NCBI GenBank assembly: GCA_009911175.1
Contig: QXWX01000011.1
Location: 47,314-111,313, forward strand
Length of the DNA stretch: 64,000 bases
Origin: Lachnospiraceae bacterium
Lineage (GTDB): Bacteria; Bacillota_A; Clostridia; Lachnospirales; Lachnospiraceae
Direction: 5' to 3'
Translations under genes and position numbers: made by a program
Shown here: one piece after another, positions 43,585-51,150 of the stretch
Numbering within the stretch: position 1 is the stretch's first letter
How the letters are laid out: each line of letters begins with the position of its first letter
The notes under the pieces: model-generated
The model's database searches: none
What the model was told of the DNA's origin: nothing
The model's input: the letters and a program-made list of their open reading frames with translations, nothing else

Positions 43585-46500
43585 CTACTCTTTCCTATTC
43601 CACTTTTCAAGCATTGGCTTTGTAAACTGCTTATGTACGCCAAGCACATATATAAGTATGATTCCAAGTACCAAAATCACGTCAATGAGTACCCATCCAA
43701 TCTTCCATGTATTATTGTCTGATGATACAGCATTTGCCGCAGCGCTTTTTGTACCTGCATCATTTCCTGTGGCCACCATCTGATAGAACAGACGGTGCAT
43801 GCTTTCCCGAAGCATATACTGTCCATAAAGCGTATCTACCGCGCCGGTTCCTTCTACCACAGTATAGGTTTCCTCGTCTACCCGGTCATCTCTTGTCAGC
43901 ATGGCTACTTTACTTGCCAGACACAATGACGGGGGATTATAAAGATCCGTAAATCCAGGTCCTACACCATCAGTGATCAGATAGCCGACAAATCCCCATT
44001 CGTCACGCAGAATGTTGTTGAACAATCCATAATGTCCCCAGCTCATGCCAATCCGGTTCAGACACGCCATAATTCCCAGTGCGCCGCCTTCTTTTACAGA
44101 AATTTCATATGGTTTGCAGTAAATTTCACGGATGGCCTGTTCCGAAGCCCATGTAAGGACACCATTCCGGTTCGTATCTCCATCATTGAGTACAAAATGC
44201 TTGATATAGACCATCACACCGTCTGACTGTAGTCCTGCCACCACCTGGCTTCCGATTGCCCCTGCGATAAATCCGTCCTCAGAATAATATTCAAAGTTCC
44301 TTCCGCCGAACGGGGAACGATGGGTGTTCATCGCTGGCGCATAAGCTCCTACATATCCGCCCAGAATGGACTGATGCCCGTATGCCACACCCTCTTCTTC
44401 TGCCAGATCCACATTCCATGTAGACGCGATCACGACTGCGGACGGCCACCATGTACCGCCGGCAACATTTCCATTTCCTGCCTCGCCAGGTCCGTCAACT
44501 ACGCTGTCCGAAACCTTGCCGACCGATTCTGCTTCTGGAGTTCCCCAGCCGGAATTTCCATGCACATTGATACATTCCTCCAGAGACAGCTGATCCAGAA
44601 GTTCTTCCCATTTCGGATCGTCATAAGCAAGTACCCTTCCGTCTTCGTCCACCATATCTGCCAATGTATGATCCGTTGCGTCCGAGTCAAATGTCACCCG
44701 GTATGTCTCATCATTTAAGTCCAGTCCGTCGGGTGTTTCATCCATATAGAATGACTGAGTTCCGGCATGCACATATAAGGTTTTCGTCCCGGTGGCCTTC
44801 TCTCCGTTTTTGTAATACTCATAGGTGTACTCCATACTGCCTTCGCCGCGCAGCTCCACAGCCTGTTTCTGCTGCGCGCCCAGTTCCTCACATGCCGCGC
44901 TGCCGTTCAGATTGGATTCATGGTCTTTGATCGAATCCATACCTGCCACAAAATCATTTCTGGAAAGATAGCCGTCCAGCATATTGCCGTCTCCTGCTGA
45001 CACGTCATCCAGCTGGTTGACTGCAGCAGTCTCGTCGGAATCTCGTTTTCCATCATGCGCGTCATCATATACATAGCTCTCATCCAGAGATGCATTCGCA
45101 GTCTCGATTACATCATGTGCATTTTCTGATACATGGAATAGATATTCCCCTTTTTCCAATACATAACATCCATAACCGCAGTAGTCATAGCTTGCGAGGT
45201 CGTCTGTGTCAAACGTAACGGTAACCGTTTCACTCCCGCCCGGTTCGATCACGTCCGTCTTCGCAAATCCAACCAGTACTTTAGCTGACTTCTCCAGTCC
45301 TCTTCCTTTGATCCCACAGTTCTCATCGGTATTGTAAGGTGCCTCCATATAAACCTCTACCGCCTGTTTTCCCGCATAGCTGCCTTCATTTGTTACCGTA
45401 ACATCAATACTGTTGGTTCCATGAAGCTTCAGCGGAATGTCTGAGCTCTCTATATTCTGTGTAAATGTTCCATAGGACAGTCCATATCCAAACGGATACT
45501 GCACCGTATTCTCATAACCGCCTTCCTCATCACGCGCGCCGCCCTCTGAAATGTCACGGTCATCGTTCTTGTAGGCTGCGCCTTTATAATCCGCAGAGTC
45601 AAAATACCCTTCCGCATCGGCGGTTTCATAGTAACGGTATCCTACATAAATTCCCTCTTCATATTGATAATATCCGTACATTTCCGTATCGTCCATATTT
45701 GTGTAACGGTTATTATCTGTGTTGTAAAAAGAAGGAGCCGTACTCAGGTCATACGCATAGGTGTCAACCAGTTTTCCTGATGGATTTGCTTTTCCGGCAA
45801 TAATATTTGCCACGCCGCTTAAGCCTGCTTCTCCCGGATGTCCGATCCAGAGACATGCATCCACACCATATTCCTCTGACTCTACAAAACCAAGCTCCAT
45901 CGCCGCGGAAGAATTGACGAGCACGATCGTACGCTCAAAATTCTCATTACAAAATGTCAGAAGATCCCTTTCTTCATCACTGAGTTCCAGGTATGACTGT
46001 CCGGTAAGGGTACTTCCGTCACCGTCATAATCCATCACCGGCGAAGCACCTTCCGCCCCGCTTCTTGCAAAGGTAACGATAGCGTAATCGCTATATTCCC
46101 CGATCATACTCTTTGCATTATCTTCATAGGTATCAATAGAGAACTCATTAATCTTCTGATATCCCGTCCAGTCAGTGCCTGTGATTCCGTCATACTTTGC
46201 GTCCGTTCCCCGGGCTCCTCCGCAGGCTTCCTCCAGCCAGTCCCACAATGCCTCGTTTACATCCAGTCCAGCGCTTTCCAACGAGTCATTGAGCATCACT
46301 GTGTTGGAATCGTCTGCGCCTCCCGCGGAACCTGTTCCGCCCTCCACATAGTTGTAAGACATTGCGCCAAGTATGGACACCTTTGCCCCTTCCGCCAGAG
46401 GCAGTACCTCGTCTTCATTCTGAAGGAGCACGCTGCCCTCCTCCTGTATCCTCGTTGCTACGTCCGTACCTTCCTCAAAACAGGCAGCAGAATCAAATTC

Positions 46501-46653
46501 CAACGTAGATTCATCCACTGTGTTTCCTCCCAGGTACATAGAGATATCACTCTGCATACGCATCAGTACATTGTTTACAATGATCAGTAAACATATCAGC
46601 ACCGCGATCAGCGATAATCTCGATCTGCCAGCTTTCATTTTCGCTTCTGACAT
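43585..46653 (-). CDS. Membrane-anchored GH3 glycosidase with permuted domain order
   Basis: The 1022-residue protein has a membrane helix at each end (SLIAVLICLLIIVNNVLM near residue 13; WVLIDVILVLGIILIYVLG near 990). The GH3 C-terminal domain comes first (IQEEGSVLLQNEDEVLPL, YPFGYGLSYGTF), then a fibronectin-like part, then the barrel (GGRNFEYYSEDGFIAG, YIKHFVLNDGDTNRNG, nucleophile in GYLITDGVG). That is the reverse of classical GH3 order, as known for some Ruminococcus-type enzymes. It would cut glycosides at the outer membrane face. ATG 46,653 has GGGAGGAAG. The LytTR two-component operon is upstream. Confidence 0.85.
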   Translation of the reverse strand: MSEAKMKAGRSRLSLIAVLICLLIIVNNVLMRMQSDISMYLGGNTVDESTLEFDSAACFEEGTDVATRIQEEGSVLLQNEDEVLPLAEGAKVSILGAMSYNYVEGGTGSAGGADDSNTVMLNDSLESAGLDVNEALWDWLEEACGGARGTDAKYDGITGTDWTGYQKINEFSIDTYEDNAKSMIGEYSDYAIVTFARSGAEGASPVMDYDGDGSTLTGQSYLELSDEERDLLTFCNENFERTIVLVNSSAAMELGFVESEEYGVDACLWIGHPGEAGLSGVANIIAGKANPSGKLVDTYAYDLSTAPSFYNTDNNRYTNMDDTEMYGYYQYEEGIYVGYRYYETADAEGYFDSADYKGAAYKNDDRDISEGGARDEEGGYENTVQYPFGYGLSYGTFTQNIESSDIPLKLHGTNSIDVTVTNEGSYAGKQAVEVYMEAPYNTDENCGIKGRGLEKSAKVLVGFAKTDVIEPGGSETVTVTFDTDDLASYDYCGYGCYVLEKGEYLFHVSENAHDVIETANASLDESYVYDDAHDGKRDSDETAAVNQLDDVSAGDGNMLDGYLSRNDFVAGMDSIKDHESNLNGSAACEELGAQQKQAVELRGEGSMEYTYEYYKNGEKATGTKTLYVHAGTQSFYMDETPDGLDLNDETYRVTFDSDATDHTLADMVDEDGRVLAYDDPKWEELLDQLSLEECINVHGNSGWGTPEAESVGKVSDSVVDGPGEAGNGNVAGGTWWPSAVVIASTWNVDLAEEEGVAYGHQSILGGYVGAYAPAMNTHRSPFGGRNFEYYSEDGFIAGAIGSQVVAGLQSDGVMVYIKHFVLNDGDTNRNGVLTWASEQAIREIYCKPYEISVKEGGALGIMACLNRIGMSWGHYGLFNNILRDEWGFVGYLITDGVGPGFTDLYNPPSLCLASKVAMLTRDDRVDEETYTVVEGTGAVDTLYGQYMLRESMHRLFYQMVATGNDAGTKSAAANAVSSDNNTWKIGWVLIDVILVLGIILIYVLGVHKQFTKPMLEKWNRKE

Positions 46654-46730
46654 GCTTTCTTCCTCCCATTCATTTTATTTATTGAGTATGAAAGAAATAT
46701 AGCATTTCCTGAAAGATTTTAAGGAAATCT

Positions 46731-46763
46731 GGCACAATTGGATTTTTTTTCGGCACAATTGGA
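46731..46763 (-). promoter_or_regulatory. Candidate LytTR binding site upstream of the GH3-permease operon
   Basis: GGCACAATTGGA occurs at 46,731-46,742 and 46,752-46,763, identical and 21 bp apart. LytTR regulators bind two direct repeats spaced by two helical turns. A -10-like TATATT follows on the minus strand about 30 bp downstream, then the GH3 ribosome site. The nearest regulator is the LytTR protein encoded at 48.2-48.9 kb. Confidence 0.7.
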
Positions 46764-46766
46764 AAA

Positions 46767-46810
46767 GGGCTGCCGCACCAATGACTGAATTGTCAGCCGT
46801 GCGACAGCCC
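46767..46810 (-). terminator. Terminator of the LytTR two-component operon
   Basis: GGGCTG-C-CGCAC (46,767-46,778) pairs with GTGCG-A-CAGCCC (46,799-46,810). On the minus strand a TTTT tract follows. It lies 30 bp after the kinase stop and just before the direct repeats, separating the regulator operon from the GH3 operon. Confidence 0.75.
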
Positions 46811-46839
46811 CTCATATTACTTCATTGTCTTTTTTAGTA

Positions 46840-48165
46840 TCAGGCAGGCAACGGTATCAATATCTGCAGTACAAAAAAATTCTGCGGATTCTGACACACA
46901 ATCCCGCCCCCATACTTCTCCGCCGTATATTGTATACTCTTCAATCCGAACCCATGATACCCTTTATCCTGTTTTGTACTGACCGGGATTCCATGTCTGA
47001 ACTCCAGACGATTACCGCAATAATTTCTCACCCGGATCATCAGGAGATTTTTTTCGTGGAACACCGATACCTGTATAATCCGTTTCTCCACTTCCTCCTG
47101 CTTCATCACACTTTCAATCGCATTATCCAGCGCATTTCCAAAAATTGTATATAAATCCACATTTCCTATAAAATCCAGCTTTTTTCCATCCGCCATGCAC
47201 GTCATCTGGATCTGATTCGCCTCGCATACCAGGCTTTTTTCTGTAAGCACTGTGTCCAGGACAGGATTTCCCGTCTTAAAAATGGAATCATAGATCATGG
47301 CAGAACGCTCCAGTTCCTTTAGCTGTTCATCTATCAATTTTTCATCTTTCAGCCTCCTGAGCGCCTCCATCTGATACTTGAGGTCATGGCATTTCCGGTT
47401 GATCAGGTCTATATTTTCCTGTGAAATGCGATATTGCTCTTCCTGCCAGTATAGCATCTGCTGGATCATATACAATTCTTGTTCAGTTCTCTGCATATTC
47501 TCGATATTATTCTGTATATACAAAATTAATATGCATGCAATACCAATCGACAATCTAAAAAGTGTAATCATATAGGAAGCACTCTCTGGTTCATGTCCAA
47601 GAAGCCAGAAAATAAATTGATAATTAGAAAGCAGCAGATATCCGCCCATAATCACAATACAATACAGCATTTTCTGACGGCCTACATGATAGTGATTGTC
47701 TGTCCGCAGTTTTTTTAGCAACGCAGTCTTTACCAAATAGCTAACCAAAGTGATTGCCAGGCAATAAAAAATCATTTTCCCGAATACAAAAAACCTCTCA
47801 TGAAGCATGTTCAAAACAGTATCCGCAAGCGGCATAACGGTCTGAGAAGTCACTTCTGTTAGAAAGTAGATCCAGACCATACAATAGAATGTTTCCCTCT
47901 TACGGATTTTCAAGATTACAACCGCGAAAAAAAATGTAGCGATAAAGCAGAAAACCGGTTCCAACGTAGTCGAAGCCGTGTTAAAATCCACAAAATAGTA
48001 GTCCAAAATTTCTACAAGGAAGATCAGAGCAACGGCGGCCCCCAACTTCAGCCATAAGTTTTCGTTCCACTTCTTCTCATAAACCGATGAAAAAATGCAA
48101 ATCAAAGTCAGTTCGCATAAAGCCATGAAAAGAATCGGCCCATCAAATAATATTTTTCTGATCAT
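46840..48165 (-). CDS. AgrC/GHKL-type sensor histidine kinase
   Basis: The 441-residue protein has about six to seven membrane helices in its first 220 residues (FMALCELTLICIFSSV, AAVALIFLVEILDYYFV, FCFIATFFFAVVILKI and others), then a dimerisation helix with the phospho-His in NRKCHDLKYQMEALRR. A GHKL ATPase follows with GNALDNAIESV and DKGYHGFGLKSI. It belongs to the HPK10-like group that partners LytTR regulators. ATG 48,165 (GGAGGGA site) is preferred to TTG 48,180. It follows the regulator gene by 21 bp. Its ligand is unknown; peptides are common in the family. Confidence 0.88.
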   Translation of the reverse strand: MIRKILFDGPILFMALCELTLICIFSSVYEKKWNENLWLKLGAAVALIFLVEILDYYFVDFNTASTTLEPVFCFIATFFFAVVILKIRKRETFYCMVWIYFLTEVTSQTVMPLADTVLNMLHERFFVFGKMIFYCLAITLVSYLVKTALLKKLRTDNHYHVGRQKMLYCIVIMGGYLLLSNYQFIFWLLGHEPESASYMITLFRLSIGIACILILYIQNNIENMQRTEQELYMIQQMLYWQEEQYRISQENIDLINRKCHDLKYQMEALRRLKDEKLIDEQLKELERSAMIYDSIFKTGNPVLDTVLTEKSLVCEANQIQMTCMADGKKLDFIGNVDLYTIFGNALDNAIESVMKQEEVEKRIIQVSVFHEKNLLMIRVRNYCGNRLEFRHGIPVSTKQDKGYHGFGLKSIQYTAEKYGGGIVCQNPQNFFVLQILIPLPA

Positions 48166-48186
48166 CCGCAATCCCTCCAATCTCTT

Positions 48187-48903
48187 TTATCGCCCACCTA
48201 TTGTTCCCCCAATGTACTTCGTCAACGACGCAATAAAAGATTTTCTTTTCTGTCTGCTGATTGGAAGTAATTCTCCCCCGACTACTGCCATATCCCCTGT
48301 GATCGAAGATACATAGGCCAGATTTACCAGATAACTCACATTGCACCTTTCGAAATAGAATTTTGACAATTTCTGTTCCATATTCTTCATCGTCTCACGG
48401 ATATCAATAACTTGTGACTTCGTATGGATCAGCATATGGTGACGCTGGCTTTCCACATATAAAATTTCTCCCACCGCAATCCTTTGCAGCCCGTCATCCC
48501 CTGACAACAGAAGAAAATCGTCTATCTTTTTCGAAACAGACGCAAGAGCCTCTTGAAGCTCCAGCGAAAAACTATAATAATTTACAGGCTTTAGAATGTA
48601 GGAATGTGCGCGAACCTTATATCCTTGAATCGCATACTGCGCCATATTGGTAATGAATATAATGATTACGTCTTTATCCACTTTCCGAATTTCTTCTGCC
48701 GCCGTCATGCCATCCATCCCAGGCATCTCGATATCCATCAAAATTATGTCATATACTGGTTGATAATCAAAAACAATCTTATTCCCATCCCGGAAAACCT
48801 TCACATCTATGGAGATTCCATTCTCTTTCATATAAATGTCAATGTACTTTTTCAAAGAATCTATATGAATTTTATCATCCTCCACGATTGCAAGCTTTAC
48901 CAT
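48187..48903 (-). CDS. LytTR-family response regulator
   Basis: The 238-residue protein has a receiver domain (KLAIVEDDKIHIDSLK, phospho-Asp in YDIILMDIEMPGMDG, SYILKPV) and a LytTR DNA-binding domain (EILYVESQRHHMLIHT, FYFERCNVSYLVNLAYV). Such proteins bind paired direct repeats, and a perfect pair lies upstream of the GH3-permease operon. ATG 48,903 has an AAAGGGAAA stretch upstream. It is the first gene of a two-gene operon that ends at the terminator near 46.8 kb. Confidence 0.92.
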   Translation of the reverse strand: MVKLAIVEDDKIHIDSLKKYIDIYMKENGISIDVKVFRDGNKIVFDYQPVYDIILMDIEMPGMDGMTAAEEIRKVDKDVIIIFITNMAQYAIQGYKVRAHSYILKPVNYYSFSLELQEALASVSKKIDDFLLLSGDDGLQRIAVGEILYVESQRHHMLIHTKSQVIDIRETMKNMEQKLSKFYFERCNVSYLVNLAYVSSITGDMAVVGGELLPISRQKRKSFIASLTKYIGGTIGGR

Positions 48904-48999
48904 TTTCCCTTTTCCATCCTTTTCAATAGAGTAGACTTTCCGCTCCTATTTTAGCATAAGAGCGCAAATTTTTCTATAATCCCCGCCTTTTAGATAAAT

Positions 49000-49458
49000 A
49001 ATCAATGTTAACAACTTTGTCAGCTGCTCCCAGCATGCTTTCAGCAAAGCACGTTCCAAAGTCAGCCATTCCATTTTCAAAGAAGCTTTTGAGCGCACGC
49101 TGGATTTCCTCTGTAGTCAGGATTCTCTTGCTTTCCACGCACGGTTCCTGGGAGTCTGGGGACGGCAGATCATTGCCATTGACGGCTCTAAGATCCTCCT
49201 TCCCAACCGGAAAGCACTCCTTGATAAATATGGCAGCATAGGGAGAGGATCCAGCTCTCCCACTGCCATTGCCAGTGTTGCTTTTGACGTACTCAATGAC
49301 CGCGTCCTTGCTGCCCAGTTCGAACCAATCCATGTGGATGAGCGTACACTTGCTATGAGACATATGGACAATATCAAAAACAAAGCACGGGCAAGCTTAT
49401 TATACACCATGTTTGTCTTCGACAGAGGTTCATTATTGATACCATATCACTACTAAGT
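49000..49458 (+). pseudogene. IS4-type DDE transposase fragment
   Basis: The plus-strand frame reads QHAFSKARSKVSHSIFKEAF, WGRQIIAIDGSKILLPN (first catalytic Asp in AIDGS), YGSIGRGSSSPTAIASVAFD and RTLAMRHMDNIKNKARA, a standard IS4-family (DDE_Tnp_1) N-terminal half. After FVFDRG the family sequence ends and a stop follows. The start and the second and third catalytic residues are absent. It is a decayed insertion between the LytTR operon and rhaM. Confidence 0.8.
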
Positions 49459-49510
49459 TGTTAACTGATTTTTTGGTAGTGCTCCAGGAGAGAAAGACAA
49501 GGAATATGGG

Positions 49511-49617
49511 AAGTTATTTTGGGACAGTTCCTTAGGCATAACAAAGTGCCTCAAATGATGCCGCGGTAATAATATAAGTTAAAGAGCTTTGGCAGTCATC
49601 AGTTATTTGAGGCACTT
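49511..49617. repeat. IS-end-like motif and long-loop inverted repeat
   Basis: Bases 49,511-49,534 match 11,111-11,134 at 21 of 24 positions. Then AAGTGCCTCAAAT (49,544-49,556) and its exact complement (49,605-49,617) enclose 48 bases that can pair further (GATG/CATC). It may be a terminator of rhaM, which is convergent from the right, or the end of the insertion sequence. The rest of 49,459-49,678 holds no gene. Confidence 0.5.
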
Positions 49618-49678
49618 CTCTTTCTAATTTTGTATAACGTCCTTCTTTCGGAGACAGTTCTTTCAGCTAAAATACTGC

Positions 49679-49993
49679 TCAGTCAAGATGGAATACTTCA
49701 TACAGATCCGTACACACCGGACTATTATCCGGATTCGTATCCTTGATATCCGCCATGAAATCCCACCACTTTCTGTTGATCGCTGTATCTGCGCTTTCCG
49801 CCCATTTATCAGCGTCTTCCAGTTCAATATACCCATACAGGATATTGGTTTCTTTATCCAAGGATATCGTATAGTTCTTCCCGCCGTATTCATGGATCAT
49901 ATCCCGCATCTCAGGCCAAAGCGCATTATGGCGTTTTTCATATTCTTCTGCCATCCCAGGATACAACGTCATTTTAAATGTTTTTCTTATCAT
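49679..49993 (-). CDS. rhaM: L-rhamnose mutarotase
   Basis: The 104-residue protein starts MIRKTFKMTLYPGMAEEYEK and continues HNALWPEMRDMIHEYGGKNY, YGYIELEDADKWA and ends LYEVFHLD. This is the RhaM family (dimeric ferredoxin-like barrel) that interconverts alpha- and beta-L-rhamnopyranose. Catalytic His (RHNALWPE) is present. It lies 15 bp downstream of rhaS on the same strand, so the two are co-transcribed. No other catabolic rha genes are in the window. Confidence 0.92.
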   Translation of the reverse strand: MIRKTFKMTLYPGMAEEYEKRHNALWPEMRDMIHEYGGKNYTISLDKETNILYGYIELEDADKWAESADTAINRKWWDFMADIKDTNPDNSPVCTDLYEVFHLD

Positions 49994-50008
49994 AAGATAA
50001 CCTCAATT

Positions 50009-51121
50009 TTAGTAAATGTCTTTCCATTCATCAATATTAGACGGGTCAAATTTGAACGGAGGCCCAAGGATAACTTCTGTACCTCCATCGCTTGCTGCAA
50101 CGACTTCATAATCTCCCATCTCCCCTGCAGTAAACTTATCGCCCTCTGCTCCGGTAATCGTTCCATCAACTAAAGCCATTGATGTATAAGCGCCCAGACG
50201 TCCCACATCAATCGGGTTCCACAGATACATATACGGGCAGGAATGTTCGTCATCATCACCGATGTATTCTGCCATTTCAGAAGGTAAGCCCAGTCCGGTC
50301 AGCTTTACAGAAGATTTCTCATCCTGCAGAACCTTTGCGGCCGCATTGATACCTACGGTTGTCGGCGCGCAGATCACTTTCAGATCCGGGTATTTGGACA
50401 GCAATGCCTGGGTCTGGTCTGTGGATTTCTGTGGCTCGTCATCACCATAAGCGATCTCAACCAGTTCCAGATCCACATATTTGTCATCTGTTTCCATGAT
50501 CTCTTGCATTGCCTCGATCCAGGAATTCTGATTTGCAGCCTGGGACGTAGCGGAAAGGATTGCCCACTGGCCTTCTCCGCCTGTAATATCATGTACCGCA
50601 TCCATCAGATCCTGACCGATTTCTTTTGTTCCGGCCTGATTGACGAAAGTCTGTCGGCTGTCCGGATTTGTCTTGGAATCCAGACAGGATACTTTGATTC
50701 CCGCATCCATCGCTTCCTCTAAGGATGCCTGCAAAGCATTCTCATCGTTTGCGGCGATACAGATAGAATCTACTCCCTGGGAAATCAGAGACTGGATTAC
50801 CGATACCTGTGCGTCAGCAGTTGCGGCTTCCGGGTGCTTCACGATACAAACTCCACCTTCTGCCTCAATAACTTCCTGGAATCCGCTTGCTTCTTTTTCG
50901 TTGTACGGATTTCCCGCAGACTTCGTGATGACTGCGTATGTTTTTCCTCCATCACTGCTGTCTTCTGCCCCATCGTCCGCCCCAGCTTCTGTCTCTTCAG
51001 TCTGGGCAGCATCATTTCCTGAATCCGAGGTGCTTTCACCGTTTTCTCCGCCACCGCAGCCTGCCACAAGGGTTGCCACCATAGCTGTACACAACAGGGT
51101 ACTCAATAATTTTTTCTTCAT
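50009..51121 (-). CDS. rhaS: Rhamnose ABC transporter substrate-binding lipoprotein
   Basis: The 370-residue protein has a lipoprotein signal (MKKKLLSTLLCTAMVATLVAGC) followed by an acidic low-complexity linker. A type 1 periplasmic-binding fold of the RhaS branch follows (TYAVITKSAGNPYNEKEASGF, ICAPTTVGINAAAKVL, LTGLGLPSEMAEYI, LWNPIDVGRLGAYTS). It would capture L-rhamnose outside the membrane. ATG 51,121 has GGGAGGAAAG. The usual upstream ATPase and permease genes are absent: a serine recombinase gene ends 29 bp upstream, so the operon was cut by an insertion. Confidence 0.9.
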   Translation of the reverse strand: MKKKLLSTLLCTAMVATLVAGCGGGENGESTSDSGNDAAQTEETEAGADDGAEDSSDGGKTYAVITKSAGNPYNEKEASGFQEVIEAEGGVCIVKHPEAATADAQVSVIQSLISQGVDSICIAANDENALQASLEEAMDAGIKVSCLDSKTNPDSRQTFVNQAGTKEIGQDLMDAVHDITGGEGQWAILSATSQAANQNSWIEAMQEIMETDDKYVDLELVEIAYGDDEPQKSTDQTQALLSKYPDLKVICAPTTVGINAAAKVLQDEKSSVKLTGLGLPSEMAEYIGDDDEHSCPYMYLWNPIDVGRLGAYTSMALVDGTITGAEGDKFTAGEMGDYEVVAASDGGTEVILGPPFKFDPSNIDEWKDIY

Positions 51122-51150
51122 GCTTCTTTCCTCCCTTTCACATTATTTTG

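Noticed and set aside
48974..49410. Two minus-strand frames of about 100-130 codons
   Set aside because: They are antisense to the IS4-type transposase fragment, which has recognisable family motifs.
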